Source: Paracoccus marcusii (GTDB lineage: Bacteria > Pseudomonadota > Alphaproteobacteria > Rhodobacterales > Rhodobacteraceae). Taken from it: a stretch of 64,000 nucleotides of DNA. The translations under genes were made by a program, and so were the position numbers. Positions 53,627 to 64,000 of the stretch are shown in pieces (positions within the stretch are counted from its first letter, which is position 1; each line of letters starts with the position of its first letter). The notes below the pieces were generated by a model that did not search any database, was not told the origin of the DNA, and saw only the letters and a list, made by a program, of their open reading frames with translations. Location of the stretch: contig NZ_VDDD01000003.1 in NCBI RefSeq assembly GCF_006151785.1, positions 1 through 64,000 on the forward strand, written 5' to 3'.

Positions 53627-54660
53627 AGATCCTGATCACCGGCGGCGCCGGATTCATCGGCTCTGCCGTCGTTCGCCTGGCGATCGCACGTGGGCATCAT
53701 GTCGTGAACCTGGACGCGCTGACCTATGCCGCGAACCTGGAGAACGTGGCCGAGGCCGCCCGGTCCGACCGCTACGCGTTCGAGCAGGCCGACATCCGCG
53801 ACCGCGCGGCGCAGGACCGCATCCTGGCGCAGCACCGCCCCGACGCGATCATGCACCTGGCCGCGGAGAGCCATGTGGACCGGTCCATCGACGGCCCTGC
53901 GGCCTTCGTGGAGACGAACGTGATCGGCACGTTCAACATGCTGGAGGCCGCCCGCGCCTACTGGACGGCCCAAGGGCGCCCCGACAGCTTTCGCTTTCAC
54001 CACATCTCGACCGACGAGGTCTTTGGATCCTTGGGCGAGACGGGGCAGTTCACCGAAACTACGCCCTATGACCCGCGCAGCCCCTATTCGGCCAGCAAGG
54101 CGGGGTCCGACCACCTGGTCCGCGCGTGGGCCGAAACCTATGGCCTGCCCGTCGTGCTGACGAACTGTTCGAACAATTACGGCCCCTATCATTTCCCCGA
54201 AAAACTGGTGCCTGTGGTGATCCTCAAGGCGCTGTCGGGCCAGCCGATCCCGGTCTATGGCGACGGTGGCAACATCCGCGACTGGCTCTATGTCGAGGAT
54301 CACGCCGATGCGCTGCTGCTGGTCCTGGAAAAGGGCCAGTTGAACCGCAGCTACAATATCGGCGGAGAGAACGAGGCCACCAACATCGACCTGGTCCGAA
54401 CCATCTGCGCCCATATGGACAAGCTGCACCCGACGGGCGCGCCGCATGCGGACCTGATCACCTTCGTGACCGACCGTCCGGGCCATGACCGCCGCTATGC
54501 AATCGACCCGACCCGCATCCGCACCGAACTGGGCTGGCGCCCGTCCGTGACGGTCGAGGAGGGGCTGCGCCGCACCGTCGAATGGTATCTGGCCAATCGC
54601 GACTGGTGGCAGCCGCTGCTGGACCGCGACGGCGTGGGCAAGCGCCTGGGAACTGCGTGA
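53623..54660 (+). CDS. rfbB: dTDP-glucose 4,6-dehydratase
   Basis: 345 residues. NAD-binding [27 protein letters not shown], catalytic [11 protein letters not shown] and [12 protein letters not shown] (YxxxK), [17 protein letters not shown]. It converts dTDP-glucose to dTDP-4-keto-6-deoxyglucose. Overlaps rfbC by 4 bases and rfbD by one base. Confidence 0.96.
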   Translation: MKILITGGAGFIGSAVVRLAIARGHHVVNLDALTYAANLENVAEAARSDRYAFEQADIRDRAAQDRILAQHRPDAIMHLAAESHVDRSIDGPAAFVETNVIGTFNMLEAARAYWTAQGRPDSFRFHHISTDEVFGSLGETGQFTETTPYDPRSPYSASKAGSDHLVRAWAETYGLPVVLTNCSNNYGPYHFPEKLVPVVILKALSGQPIPVYGDGGNIRDWLYVEDHADALLLVLEKGQLNRSYNIGGENEATNIDLVRTICAHMDKLHPTGAPHADLITFVTDRPGHDRRYAIDPTRIRTELGWRPSVTVEEGLRRTVEWYLANRDWWQPLLDRDGVGKRLGTA

Positions 54661-55520
54661 TGCAGGGATTGCTGGTCTTTGGCCGCACCGGCCAGGTCGC
54701 ACGGGAACTGGCCGCGCTGGCGCCAGAGGCGACATTCCTGGGCCGCGACCGGGCCGATCTGACCGACCCCGCCGCCTGCGCCGCCCTGATCCGCGCGGCG
54801 CGTCCGCGTGCGGTCATCAACGCCGCCGCCTACACCGCCGTGGACCGGGCCGAGACGGACCCGGACACCGCCCGCCTGGTCAATGCCGACGCGCCTGCCG
54901 CGATGGGGCAAGCCTGCGCGGATCTGGGCATCCCGTTCCTGCACATCTCGACCGACTATGTCTTTGACGGATCGGGCGACCAGCCGCGGGCCGAGGATGC
55001 ACCAACCGCGCCCCTGGGCGTCTATGGCGCGACCAAGCTGGCCGGAGAGCAGGGCGTGTCCGCCGCGGGCGGAGCCTGGGCCGTGATGCGGACCTCCTGG
55101 GTGTTCTCCGCCCATGGCGCGAATTTCGTCAAGACGATGCTGCGCCTTGGCGCGGAACGCGACCGCCTGACCGTGGTGGCCGACCAGATCGGCGGGCCGA
55201 CGCCTGCCGCCGACATCGCCGCCGCCTGCCTGCGGATGATCCGCGTGATGCGCGACAGGCCCGACACCACGGGCGGGATCTATCACTTCGCAGGCACGCC
55301 CGACGCCTCCTGGGCCGATTTCGCGCGCCAGATCATGGCGCAGGCGGGCTTGGCTGCGCAGGTGGCGGACATCCCGTCATCCGACTATCCGACGCCCGCC
55401 GCGCGGCCGCTGAACTCGCGGCTGGATTGCGGACGCATCGCGCGGGATTTCGGGATCGCGCGTCCCGACTGGCGGGCCGGGCTGACCCGCGTTCTGGATC
55501 AACTGAAGGACAAGGCATGA
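54660..55520 (+). CDS. rfbD: dTDP-4-dehydrorhamnose reductase
   Basis: 286 residues from ATG 54660. NADPH motif [45 protein letters not shown] (YxxxK) and [10 protein letters not shown]. It reduces the 4-keto sugar to dTDP-L-rhamnose. Overlaps rfbA by 4 bases. Confidence 0.95.
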   Translation: MQGLLVFGRTGQVARELAALAPEATFLGRDRADLTDPAACAALIRAARPRAVINAAAYTAVDRAETDPDTARLVNADAPAAMGQACADLGIPFLHISTDYVFDGSGDQPRAEDAPTAPLGVYGATKLAGEQGVSAAGGAWAVMRTSWVFSAHGANFVKTMLRLGAERDRLTVVADQIGGPTPAADIAAACLRMIRVMRDRPDTTGGIYHFAGTPDASWADFARQIMAQAGLAAQVADIPSSDYPTPAARPLNSRLDCGRIARDFGIARPDWRAGLTRVLDQLKDKA

Positions 55521-56389
55521 CACAGCGCAAGGGCATCATTCTGGCCGGCGGATCGGGCACCCGGCTGTATCCGATCACCATGGGCGTGTCCAAGCAGCTG
55601 CTGCCGCTATACGACAAGCCGATGATCTTCTATCCGATCAGCGTCCTGATGCTGGCCGGCATCCGCGAGATCGCGATCATCACCACCCCCGAGGATCAGG
55701 ACCAGTTCCGCCGCCTGCTGGACGACGGCAGCCAGTGGGGAATCAGCTTCACCTATATCGTGCAGCCCAGCCCCGACGGCCTGGCGCAGGCCTATATCCT
55801 GGCCGAGGATTTCCTGGCGGGCGCACCGTCCGCGATGGTGCTGGGCGACAACATCTTCTTCGGGCACGGTCTGCCGGAACTGCTGGCATCCGCAGATGCG
55901 CGCGACGGGGGCGGCACGGTCTTCGGCTATCGCGTGTCGGACCCCGAACGCTATGGCGTCGTCGATTTCGACGACCAGATGCGGGCCCGCGCCATCGTCG
56001 AAAAGCCCCTCGTGCCGCCGTCGGATTATGCCGTGACGGGGCTCTATTTCCTGGACGGCACCGCGCCGGAACGGGCCCGCGCCGTCCAGCCCTCCGATCG
56101 CGGAGAGCTGGAGATCACGACCCTTCTGGAAAGCTATCTGCATGACGGGTCGCTGACCGTCGAACGCATGGGCCGCGGCTTTGCCTGGCTGGACACCGGC
56201 ACCCATGCCAGCCTGCTGGATGCAGGCAACTTCGTGCGCACGTTGGAGAACCGCCAGGGTCTGCAGACCGGCTGCCCCGAGGAGATCGCCTTCGAGGCCG
56301 GCTGGATCTCGCCTGACCAGCTGCGCGCGCGTGCGGCAAAGTTTGCCAAGAACGATTATGGGGCCTATCTGCTGCGTCTGATCGACTGA
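55517..56389 (+). CDS. rfbA: Glucose-1-phosphate thymidylyltransferase
   Basis: 290 residues, normal length. Nucleotidyltransferase signature [13 protein letters not shown] and the [12 protein letters not shown] block, [30 protein letters not shown]. It makes dTDP-glucose, the entry step of the dTDP-rhamnose route. Last gene of rfbCBDA; two glycosyltransferases follow. Confidence 0.96.
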   Translation: MTQRKGIILAGGSGTRLYPITMGVSKQLLPLYDKPMIFYPISVLMLAGIREIAIITTPEDQDQFRRLLDDGSQWGISFTYIVQPSPDGLAQAYILAEDFLAGAPSAMVLGDNIFFGHGLPELLASADARDGGGTVFGYRVSDPERYGVVDFDDQMRARAIVEKPLVPPSDYAVTGLYFLDGTAPERARAVQPSDRGELEITTLLESYLHDGSLTVERMGRGFAWLDTGTHASLLDAGNFVRTLENRQGLQTGCPEEIAFEAGWISPDQLRARAAKFAKNDYGAYLLRLID

Positions 56390-56422
56390 CCCTTCCTCCC
56401 GACAGACGGATTGACCTCGCCC

Positions 56423-58042
56423 ATGTCCGACCTTGCCTCGCACACGCCCGCAGATCCTGCGCTGGTGGCCCATCTGACCGCCGGCATCGCCGAGGCCCGT
56501 GCGATCTATGAGCTGCTGTTTCCCACGCAGCAGCTGTTCTTCGTCCTGTCGCAGGGCAACAATCCGATCTGGGCCGCCCCCGAGGTGGTCGAGGGTACGC
56601 ACAATCCGCGTCCCCAGGACCTGGGTGCGGATTATCTGGGCACCCTTACCCGGCCGGGTGCCTATGACGGCGCGCAGCAGGTGACCATCCGCCTGGCCAT
56701 CCCGCGCCTGCCTCTGCCCGGAGAGATCAAGCAGATCGATGCGCCCTGGAGGCCCATGCGCGGCCTGGGCGCGCTGTTCCGCGCCAGCCCGCTGTGGTAC
56801 GAACAGGTGCGCTATGGTGCCGAGATGGCCCGCAAGCGGCAGGCCGACCGACGCACGGACCAGACGGCCATGCCCCTGGGCGACGGCTCGGCCCTGTTGC
56901 CCGTGCCCGTGGCGCCCGACAGCGACAAACGTCCCGCCATCCTGATCGGCATGCACTGGCTGGAGATGGGCGGCGCCGAGAAGCTGGGCTTCGACACCAT
57001 GCGCTGGGCGCTGGCGGCCGGGCTGCGTGTGTTCGTCGTGGCGTCGGTTCCGGCCGTGCAGCGGCTGGCGGACAAGCTGCCCGACCATCCGGACCTGACC
57101 TTCATCCGGCTGGATCGCTATCTGCCGCACCACCTGTGGCCGCGCTATGTCCAGCGGCTGGCGATGGCGGAAAACATCCGCGCCGTGCACATCCACCATT
57201 GCACGCCGCTGTACGAAAGCCTGACCATGCTGCGCATGCACCTGCCGTGGGTGCAGACGATCGACAGCACGCATATCGTCGAACACGCGAATGGCGGCTA
57301 TCCGAGGATCTCGGGCGTGTGGTCCAACTATCTGGACATGCAGCATGTCATCAGCGGAGAACTGGTCCGCTATTTCCGCGACCGATTCCATGCCCCTGCT
57401 GGCAAGGTCGTCCTGGGCCGCATGCTGGACCGCGAGAACAACGATGCGCTGCCGCCGCTGCGCCTGCAGGCGGGACAGAAAACGCTGCATGCCTGCTTCA
57501 TCGGGCGGCTGTTCTATCAGAAGCGTCCGGTCGTGGTGGTCGAGGCCCTGCGCGCGCTGAATGCCTGGGCCGGGCGGAACGGCGTCACGTTGACCGCAAC
57601 CATCGTCGGCGAAGGTCCCTATGACGGCACGCTGACGCGTCTTCTGCGCAAGCACGGTCTGTCGTCCAAGGTCGACCTGCTGCCCGGCAATACTGACATT
57701 CCGGCCCTGCTGGAACGGTCCGACATCCTGCTTCTTCCCTCGAACAACGAGGGTCTGGCGCTGGTCTGCTACGAGGCCGTGGCCCATGGCTGCATCCCCA
57801 TCTCGACCCGCGTCGGATCCCAGGACGAGGTGCTGCCCGACGGCCTGCTGGTGCCGCTGGCGCCGCGTGCGGCCGTGGCGGGCACCGTGGCCGCAGTCGA
57901 CGCGATGTGGCGCGATGCAGGCACCCTGGCGCGCCACAAGGACGCCCTGCAGGCTGCGTGGACGCGTCTGACCGCCGATCCGACCGCCGAGGAGGTGCTG
58001 ATGCCCGTCTATCGCCGTCTGGCCCAAGGGGACGCGGCATGA
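56423..58042 (+). CDS. GT4 family glycosyltransferase with N-terminal extension
   Basis: 539 residues from ATG 56423 (TTG 56411 is also possible). The last 350 residues are a GT-B glycosyltransferase: IGMHWLEMGGAEKLGFD, FIGRLFYQKRPVVVVEALRAL, and the E-x7-E motif in NNEGLALVCYEAVAHGCIPISTRVGSQDEVL. The first 170 residues are unfamiliar. It probably adds rhamnose or another sugar to the surface polysaccharide; the acceptor is unknown. Overlaps the next gene by 4 bases. Confidence 0.85.
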   Translation: MSDLASHTPADPALVAHLTAGIAEARAIYELLFPTQQLFFVLSQGNNPIWAAPEVVEGTHNPRPQDLGADYLGTLTRPGAYDGAQQVTIRLAIPRLPLPGEIKQIDAPWRPMRGLGALFRASPLWYEQVRYGAEMARKRQADRRTDQTAMPLGDGSALLPVPVAPDSDKRPAILIGMHWLEMGGAEKLGFDTMRWALAAGLRVFVVASVPAVQRLADKLPDHPDLTFIRLDRYLPHHLWPRYVQRLAMAENIRAVHIHHCTPLYESLTMLRMHLPWVQTIDSTHIVEHANGGYPRISGVWSNYLDMQHVISGELVRYFRDRFHAPAGKVVLGRMLDRENNDALPPLRLQAGQKTLHACFIGRLFYQKRPVVVVEALRALNAWAGRNGVTLTATIVGEGPYDGTLTRLLRKHGLSSKVDLLPGNTDIPALLERSDILLLPSNNEGLALVCYEAVAHGCIPISTRVGSQDEVLPDGLLVPLAPRAAVAGTVAAVDAMWRDAGTLARHKDALQAAWTRLTADPTAEEVLMPVYRRLAQGDAA

Positions 58043-58938
58043 GCGTCCTGAACAAGACGGCTGCGGTCATCGTCACCTTCAACCGCTCGGGCAAGCTGAT
58101 GGCGGTGCTGGACGCGCTGGCGGCGCAGACCATGCGCCCCGACATCGTGCTGGTCGTGGACAATGCCTCGACCGACGACACCGCAGCGCTGGTGCAGGCG
58201 CGGGCCGACGCCGACCCGACCATCCGCCACCTGCGGCTGCCGGCGAATGTCGGCGGGGCGGGGGGGTTTCATGCCGGGATCAAGGCCGCCTACCAGATGG
58301 GCGCGCAGTATTTCTGGGTGTCGGACGACGATGCCTATCCCCGACCGGACGCCCTGCAATCCCTGCATCGGGCCCTGACGGGTTTCCAGGCCGATAACGG
58401 CTGGCGCCCCAGCTTTGCCTGTTCGCGGGTCGAGTGGATCGACGGATCGCTGTGCGAGATGAACTGTCCTCGCACGGTGTGGGACTGGGCACGCTTCGTG
58501 CGGCCGGGCAGTGCCTGGGCGCTGGTGGACAGCGCGTCCTTCGTGTCTGTGATGATCCCGCGCTGGGCCGTCAGCGAACACGGACTGCCGATCGCGGATT
58601 ACTTCATCTGGTTCGACGATGCCGAATACACCCGCCGCATCGCGCGCAGCTATCCGGGCATCTTCGTGCCCGAAAGCGTCGTGGTCCATGACACGCCCGA
58701 CAACCGGGGCGTCAACTTCGGCCTGGTCGACGACAAGAGCCTGTGGAAGTTCAAGTACGGAGCCCGCAACGAAACCTCATGGCGCCGGCGCGAGATGGGC
58801 CTGATGGGCGTGCTGGCCTATGCCTATGGGGTCCGGGGGCAGATGCGCCGCGGCGACGTGCCCTCATCCCTGCGCCGCCAGATCTATGGCGCGATCATCA
58901 AAGGCTTGGGGTTTCGCCCGGCCATTGAGCGCGTTTGA
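58039..58938 (+). CDS. GT2 family glycosyltransferase (GlfT-like)
   Basis: 299 residues. GT-A fold: AAVIVTFNRSGKLMAVLDALAAQT, VLVVDNASTDDTAALV, GGAGGFHAGIK, metal site FWVSDDDAYP, and YFIWFDDAEYTRRIA. It resembles the galactofuranosyltransferase group and the glycosyltransferase at 51907. The UDP-galactofuranose supplier glf is encoded 1.7 kb away. A strong terminator follows. Confidence 0.87.
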   Translation: MSVLNKTAAVIVTFNRSGKLMAVLDALAAQTMRPDIVLVVDNASTDDTAALVQARADADPTIRHLRLPANVGGAGGFHAGIKAAYQMGAQYFWVSDDDAYPRPDALQSLHRALTGFQADNGWRPSFACSRVEWIDGSLCEMNCPRTVWDWARFVRPGSAWALVDSASFVSVMIPRWAVSEHGLPIADYFIWFDDAEYTRRIARSYPGIFVPESVVVHDTPDNRGVNFGLVDDKSLWKFKYGARNETSWRRREMGLMGVLAYAYGVRGQMRRGDVPSSLRRQIYGAIIKGLGFRPAIERV

Positions 58939-58950
58939 CGGACAAGGTGA

Positions 58951-58985
58951 TGCTGACGCGGCATGCGCGTCAGCACTGATTTTTA
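58951..58985 (+). terminator. Intrinsic terminator after the rfb-glycosyltransferase operon
   Basis: TGCTGACGCG (58951-58960) and CGCGTCAGCA (58966-58975) make a perfect 10-bp stem with a 5-base loop, followed by CTGATTTTT. It ends the rfbCBDA-GT transcript; the convergent gene stops inside the T-run. Confidence 0.88.
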
Positions 58986-60626
58986 ATGGGTCAACCGAGT
59001 GGTCAACACATCTGCAATCTTCTGTTGATCGAACGGTTCTTGCAGCATGTCGAACAGCGGCTTGATTGCATTTGGATCCTGTGAAAATCTTTCATAGGAC
59101 ATCATGATAGAACATTCTTTGTGTCGATCGTGATACTCCGAAAACCTCTGATCCATGTCGCGCACAAGCTTCTCAACATCTTGTAACTTCCAATCTTTCC
59201 ACCAAGCAGATTTTGCGACATCTTCAATGTTGCGCGTATTGAATATGAAAATCGGATCTTTGAAATGAAAGCGCATAAAGTCGAGTAAGTCGGGAAATCT
59301 ATCGCCAAGTGCGTTGTATCGGATTTCCTTGAATCCAAAATATTTTGCGTTCCGTGGTGGGGTGATTACGTTGTCGATCATAGAATCGATCATGCCAGCA
59401 GCAAATAGCGCAGGACGAATATTTTCTGCGCCAAACCACGGATGATTCGACTTTCGTTCTTCGTTCCCCCAAGTGCCTCGCGTCATTCGCGCCCTCATGG
59501 CAGCATTCCAAATTGTTTCAATAACGTTATGGTTCTCACCCCGGATTGTGCAGTCCGGCAGCGTTTGTACAAGACTTTGAAGAAGGGTTGATCCGGTTCG
59601 GCCATAGGTGACAATAAAGATATTGCGTTTTAACGCAGGAAACCGCGCATTGAGCCTATGAGTATTGGATATCGTCATCCCTGTATTCCCAGTGTTTGAT
59701 TGAGAAATCGCAGCGGTTGCCGCATTGCCGCCAGCGTCTGATCTGGCCGCCATCGCTTTTGCTTTTATGTTTGCGAGATCTGATAGAGGAAATTTTGGAA
59801 GGGCGGCGTCACATATCTGTTGGGCACATGCAAATTTTTTTCTTTTTATCGCGTGATTTGCCATTACACGATGATATTGAACGGCAGCTTTACGGTTTCG
59901 TGCAAGAATCTGAAATTCGCTTTTATCGAGCGACATTTCGATCATTTTCTGGGTTGTTAGCTTTAGCAGCCCCATTTGAGAGAGGAGAGGAGAAACCCCA
60001 TGACCACCACCAGGAAGGTTGAGGTGCGTTGTTTTCGCCGGGTTACCAAATCGACGTGCGTGCCGCCTATCCGGTCGATCAAGTCCATCATACACTACGT
60101 AACAGTGCCTAGCATAAGCAACTCCTTCAGCGGCTTCACTGTAAGGCAAGCTCCAATCCTGGGCCTTCCCTTCGGAATATCGCCACTCCCACGGAACTTT
60201 TTTTGCATCTAATGTGCTCTGCGGACTGAACGCAATAACAAGAGAATTAGGCGCAAGAGGTGCAAATGCTGCTGCAGCAAAACCACCCATTGATCCTCCG
60301 CTCATGATCACCCTGTCAAATGATGCGAAAAACCCGCCATCTCGGAGCGACTCTAACGCTTCTATTATCTTCAGATCTCTATACCAAATAGCGCGACGAG
60401 CTATAACACCAAGGATGGAAAAGCCTTCGCTGCGATAAAACTTGTCTCCCCATGTCGGTCGACCAATATACGGCTCTTGCGCTGGACGTGCGGCGTTGTC
60501 GAAACTTACGATTAGAGTTTCATTTCCTGGTTCAAACTGAAGCCTATGATCGCCAAGCTCCCGAACGAAGGCTTCTTGTGGTCTGGGCGTGCTCTTTGCC
60601 TTGCGTTGAAAAAGATGCCTAAACAT
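58983..60626 (-). CDS. Fusion of alpha/beta-hydrolase-like and sulfotransferase domains
   Basis: 547 residues. N-terminal half: hydrolase-like with a nucleophile motif GGSMGG (Ser about 112) and GGGHG (His about 209). A helical link and a Ser/Asn/Thr/Gly-rich spacer (about 295-325) follow. The C-terminal half is a sulfotransferase with PAPS 5'-phosphate loop YGRTGSTLLQS at 341-351, GENHN and FIFNTRNIEDVAKSAWW. The gene is much AT-richer than its neighbours (hand count 59221-59280: 21 G+C of 60; in glf 61261-61320: 37 of 60), a sign of import. Probably decorates the surface polysaccharide. Confidence 0.78.
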   Translation of the reverse strand: MFRHLFQRKAKSTPRPQEAFVRELGDHRLQFEPGNETLIVSFDNAARPAQEPYIGRPTWGDKFYRSEGFSILGVIARRAIWYRDLKIIEALESLRDGGFFASFDRVIMSGGSMGGFAAAAFAPLAPNSLVIAFSPQSTLDAKKVPWEWRYSEGKAQDWSLPYSEAAEGVAYARHCYVVYDGLDRPDRRHARRFGNPAKTTHLNLPGGGHGVSPLLSQMGLLKLTTQKMIEMSLDKSEFQILARNRKAAVQYHRVMANHAIKRKKFACAQQICDAALPKFPLSDLANIKAKAMAARSDAGGNAATAAISQSNTGNTGMTISNTHRLNARFPALKRNIFIVTYGRTGSTLLQSLVQTLPDCTIRGENHNVIETIWNAAMRARMTRGTWGNEERKSNHPWFGAENIRPALFAAGMIDSMIDNVITPPRNAKYFGFKEIRYNALGDRFPDLLDFMRFHFKDPIFIFNTRNIEDVAKSAWWKDWKLQDVEKLVRDMDQRFSEYHDRHKECSIMMSYERFSQDPNAIKPLFDMLQEPFDQQKIADVLTTRLTH

Positions 60627-61799
<1,173 letters not shown>

Positions 61800-61815
61800 T
61801 CATGCTTTGGCCGAT

Positions 61816-61844
61816 GCTATAGCGTGCCGGGAAGGGCAGGCCAA
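61816..61844 (-). promoter_or_regulatory. Possible sigma-70 promoter of glf
   Basis: On the minus strand TTGGCC and TATAGC are separated by 17 bases, about 50 bases before the glf ATG. Each box matches the consensus at four of six positions. Confidence 0.35.
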
Positions 61845-61855
61845 CAGGCCGCCGC

Positions 61856-62792
61856 CTAGGCGACGGCTGAAACCTGCTGCTGCTGACAGATCCAGTCCCA
61901 GCTGTCGCGCATGCCCTGCTCCAGCGGGATGGTGGGGTTCCATCCGACCGCCTTTCGAATGCGCGCGATGTCCAGGATGATCCTGGGCACGTCGAAGCCG
62001 CGGCCGGGTCGATAGAGCGGCGACAGATCCCGCCCGGTGATCTGTGCCGTCAGCTCGACGATGCGCTTGACCGACGCGCCTTCGCCCGAACCGGCATTGA
62101 AGCAACCGTTGATCGGCGATTCCAGGGCGATCGCCGACAGCGCCGCAAGGTCGCGGACGTCGATGAAGTCGCGGATGACGCTGCCGTCGCCCCATACCTC
62201 GATCTGTTCGCCGCGGGCTATCTTCCACAGATAGGTGCCGATGATGCCCTGCAGGCCGGCATGACCCTGGCGCGGGCCATAGGGATTCGAGGCCCGCAAG
62301 GCGACGAAATCCAGCCCATGCAGCTTGCGCTCCATGTGCAGATAGTTCTCGATGGCGACCTTGACGATCCCGTAGGAACTGATCGGCTGCAGGGGGTGGC
62401 TTTCGGGCACCTCCTCGCACTGGGGCACGCCATAGACGGTGCCGCCCGACGACAGGAACACCAGCTTGTGAATGTTGCGGGCCCGCATCGCGTGCAGCAG
62501 CCGGACGGTCGCAATCAGGTTGCCCTCGATGTCGGCGCACGGGTTCAGGTTGGAAGTCGCGGGCACCGTCGTGCTGGCGCTGTGGATCACTGAATCGACA
62601 TCGCGCAGGGCAACCTTCAGGACATCCTCGGATGAGAAGCTGCCCTTGACGTATTCCACCCCGGGCAGGGGGGGGGCGGAAGGCTTCGGGTTTCATGTCC
62701 AGCACGCGGACGTTGTGTCCGCGGGCGACAAGCGCGTCGACGATATGAGATCCGATGAAGCCGCAGCCGCCGATCACTAGGGTTCGGTTCAT
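61856..62792 (-). pseudogene. NAD-dependent sugar epimerase, frameshifted in a C9 tract
   Basis: The first 39 codons (ATG 62792; TLVIGGCGFIGSHIVDALVARGH with Rossmann GxxGxxG) are in one frame. The rest (from EYVKGSFSSEDVLK to QQQVSAVA, including STTVPATSN, SSGGTVYG, SYGIVK and NPYGPRQG) is in another. The shift lies in nine consecutive C (minus strand). With eight C the two parts join as RPPLPGVEYVK, giving an intact extended-SDR epimerase of 311 residues, like GalE-type enzymes. So as read the gene is off. It could be a phase-variable gene, decay or a base-count error. Confidence 0.85.
62668..62676 (-). repeat. Nine-base C homopolymer in the epimerase gene
   Basis: Plus strand shows nine G from 62668 to 62676. 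This is the site where the reading frame of the epimerase shifts by one. Tracts of this kind are prone to slipped-strand mispairing, so length changes could switch the gene on and off. Confidence 0.9.
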
Positions 62793-63012
62793 GAATGATA
62801 ATCCGTAATTGTCGCGGTATTCCGTCGAAACGCGGGCTGATCGTGACTGACATGCGCGGCGCAACGTGGCCTTGGCACGATCACCCATACCGGAAACATG
62901 CTGCATTGCAAACAACTGCAGGGCTGGCCATAAGCCCTGTACGGTCACCGCAATCCGGGTCTTTGGACAGCACCGCGTCGGCGGAACAGGTCACCCCGAG
63001 GGAGCAGGCACA

Positions 63013-63483
63013 GTGTTGATCCTACACGCGAAGGCAAGCCAGCAGGCACAGGCATTGTCTGCCGAGCTTTTGAAAGAAAACGACTTCCTTGTGCTTGCCG
63101 GGCCGGTGGGGGCATTCGATGCCACCGCCTTGCACCCCGGGCCGGGTCGGGTCGGCGGGACCGTTCTGCGCTTTACCCACCTGACCCCCCGGCCATCTGC
63201 CTTTCAGGTGTTGGCCGACTGCGCCTGCCTCTGTCAGCGGCTTCTTGCCGAACATCTGTGCGCCCTGCGCTATCGTCAACCGCAGGACGAACAGACTGCC
63301 TTTTCCGGCGATGCCCCCGTCGCCTGGTCGGCGCAGGCGGACGGAACCGTGACCGCATTCCGCCTTGCGCCGATCATCGCCAGCAGTCCGCTGCTGATGT
63401 CGCTGTCACGCGATCTCTGTGGCCGGTCGATGTCGGACGACCGGCGCTTTGCCTTTCTTGCCGCCGCCTTTGCAGGAGCCTGA
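63013..63483 (+). CDS. Hypothetical protein in the polysaccharide region
   Basis: 156 residues from GTG 63013, with GAGGGAG upstream. N-terminal ILHAKASQQAQALSAELLKENDFLVLAGP, then HLTPRPSAFQVLADCACLCQRLLAEHLCALRYRQP and a C-terminal SSPLLMSLSRDLCGRSMSDDRRFAFLAAAF. No signal peptide or membrane helix, and no family recognised. Its stop touches the start of the next gene (TGAATG), so the two are co-transcribed and may act together in glycan synthesis. Confidence 0.65.
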   Translation: MLILHAKASQQAQALSAELLKENDFLVLAGPVGAFDATALHPGPGRVGGTVLRFTHLTPRPSAFQVLADCACLCQRLLAEHLCALRYRQPQDEQTAFSGDAPVAWSAQADGTVTAFRLAPIIASSPLLMSLSRDLCGRSMSDDRRFAFLAAAFAGA

Positions 63484-64000
63484 ATGCCACAACTGAACGA
63501 CATCTGGATGGCCATTGCCAGTCGCGCCGGGATCGCGGACCGACGCCCTGATTTTCGCTTCGACCCGGCATTCTACGCCCGCACCTATCCCGAGATCGAC
63601 GGTGACGATGCCGCGCTGCTGCGCCATTTCGTCGACTGCGGAAAGGCCGAAGGCCGCAACGGTACATATTACAGTCTCCTGCGCCGACAGGCGCCCCATA
63701 TCGACGGTGCCCTGGACAGGCTGGTCACGGACCCGGGCATTCGCGCGGCGATCGACGCCGGGCATCCCGAGGCGCTGCACTTGGCGTTCGAGGCGATCCT
63801 GCTGGGCGCTCCGGTCGATGCGGCCATCTCGGACTTTTCGATGTCGGCCTATCTGGAATGGTATCCCGACATCGAGGCGGCGGGGATGAACCCGTTGATG
63901 CATTATCTGCGCTTCGGATCGGTCGAGGGTGGGCGCCGCACCCTTGCGGATCTGCGCAAGGGGCTGCACCGGGGCCAGCAGGTGTTCCGGCCCGAACTGC
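63484..64000 (+). CDS. Probable glycan-synthesis protein, N-terminal part (runs off right edge)
   Basis: 172 codons visible, no stop before the window ends. Two copies of a short repeat are visible: FDPAFYARTYPEIDGDDAALLRHFVDCGKAEGRN and SAYLEWYPDIEAAGMNPLMHYLRFGSVEGGRR. Such DP-x-FY...YPD...HY-x-x-x-G-x-x-EGR units often head large bacterial glycosyltransferases or rhamnan-synthesis-like proteins. This one is therefore probably a multi-domain transferase, but the catalytic part is outside the window. Confidence 0.7.
   Translation, partial: MPQLNDIWMAIASRAGIADRRPDFRFDPAFYARTYPEIDGDDAALLRHFVDCGKAEGRNGTYYSLLRRQAPHIDGALDRLVTDPGIRAAIDAGHPEALHLAFEAILLGAPVDAAISDFSMSAYLEWYPDIEAAGMNPLMHYLRFGSVEGGRRTLADLRKGLHRGQQVFRPEL

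Noticed and set aside
55607-58027. Open frame of about 800 codons on the minus strand opposite rfbA and the GT4 gene
   Set aside because: Antisense of two well-recognised genes; the product shows no domain and biased composition.
62872-62887. TTGGCACG, like the -24 element of a sigma-54 promoter, before the gene at 63013
   Set aside because: The -12 TTGC element is missing at the correct spacing.

Overview
This window reads as chromosomal DNA of a GC-rich alphaproteobacterium of the order Rhodobacterales, most like Paracoccus. The reasons are the alphaproteobacterial general stress module (phyR, nepR, ecfG), the DUF2125 protein, the origin-proximal order aroE - DnaA-box cluster - hemJ - rho - mnmE - mnmG - rsmG - parA - parB, and a Paracoccus-type C1 locus (gfa, flhA, fghA, xoxF, xoxG, xoxJ). 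Genus-level placement is inference. I see no tRNA, rRNA, CRISPR array, insertion sequence or integrase.

Region 1 (1-13.3 kb): the end of a sensor kinase, a small secreted protein behind a textbook EcfG promoter, a cystine-type ABC transporter, an enoyl-CoA hydratase-like protein, a DUF2125 protein, pmbA and a CysQ-like phosphatase. Next comes an unusual divergent module: a SARP-like regulator facing a vanadium-haloperoxidase/PAP2-fold enzyme, a signal-less subtilisin-like protease and a cysteine-motif protein, closed by a strong terminator.

Region 2 (13.3-35 kb): a Pqi lipid-transport operon with PqiA split in two, the general stress response locus, housekeeping genes (dnaQ, coaE, aroE), a probable replication origin, rho, the mnmE-mnmG-rsmG-parAB block with two parS sites that overlap translation starts, and the hemW-ridA-rdgB-rph operon opposite hrcA-grpE.

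Region 3 (36.7-51.9 kb): one-carbon oxidation. Gfa, FlhA and FghA form the glutathione-linked formaldehyde route, with a ClpP-like protease and a GNAT enzyme inserted between flhA and fghA. XoxF (lanthanide-type methanol dehydrogenase), its cytochrome XoxG and XoxJ follow. After them come the PQQ-associated accessory set (CXXCW protein, beta-propellers, SRPBCC protein, substrate-binding protein, ABC exporter-type transporter) and a secreted protein with a dense acidic run that could bind lanthanide ions. A shared 19-bp motif lies upstream of gfa and xoxF.

Region 4 (51.9-64 kb): surface polysaccharide synthesis. It contains dTDP-rhamnose genes rfbCBDA, three glycosyltransferases (two GlfT-like), UDP-galactopyranose mutase glf, an AT-rich hydrolase-sulfotransferase fusion that looks imported, and a sugar epimerase gene broken by one base in a nine-cytosine tract (phase variation, decay or sequence error). 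The window ends inside a probable glycan-synthesis protein.
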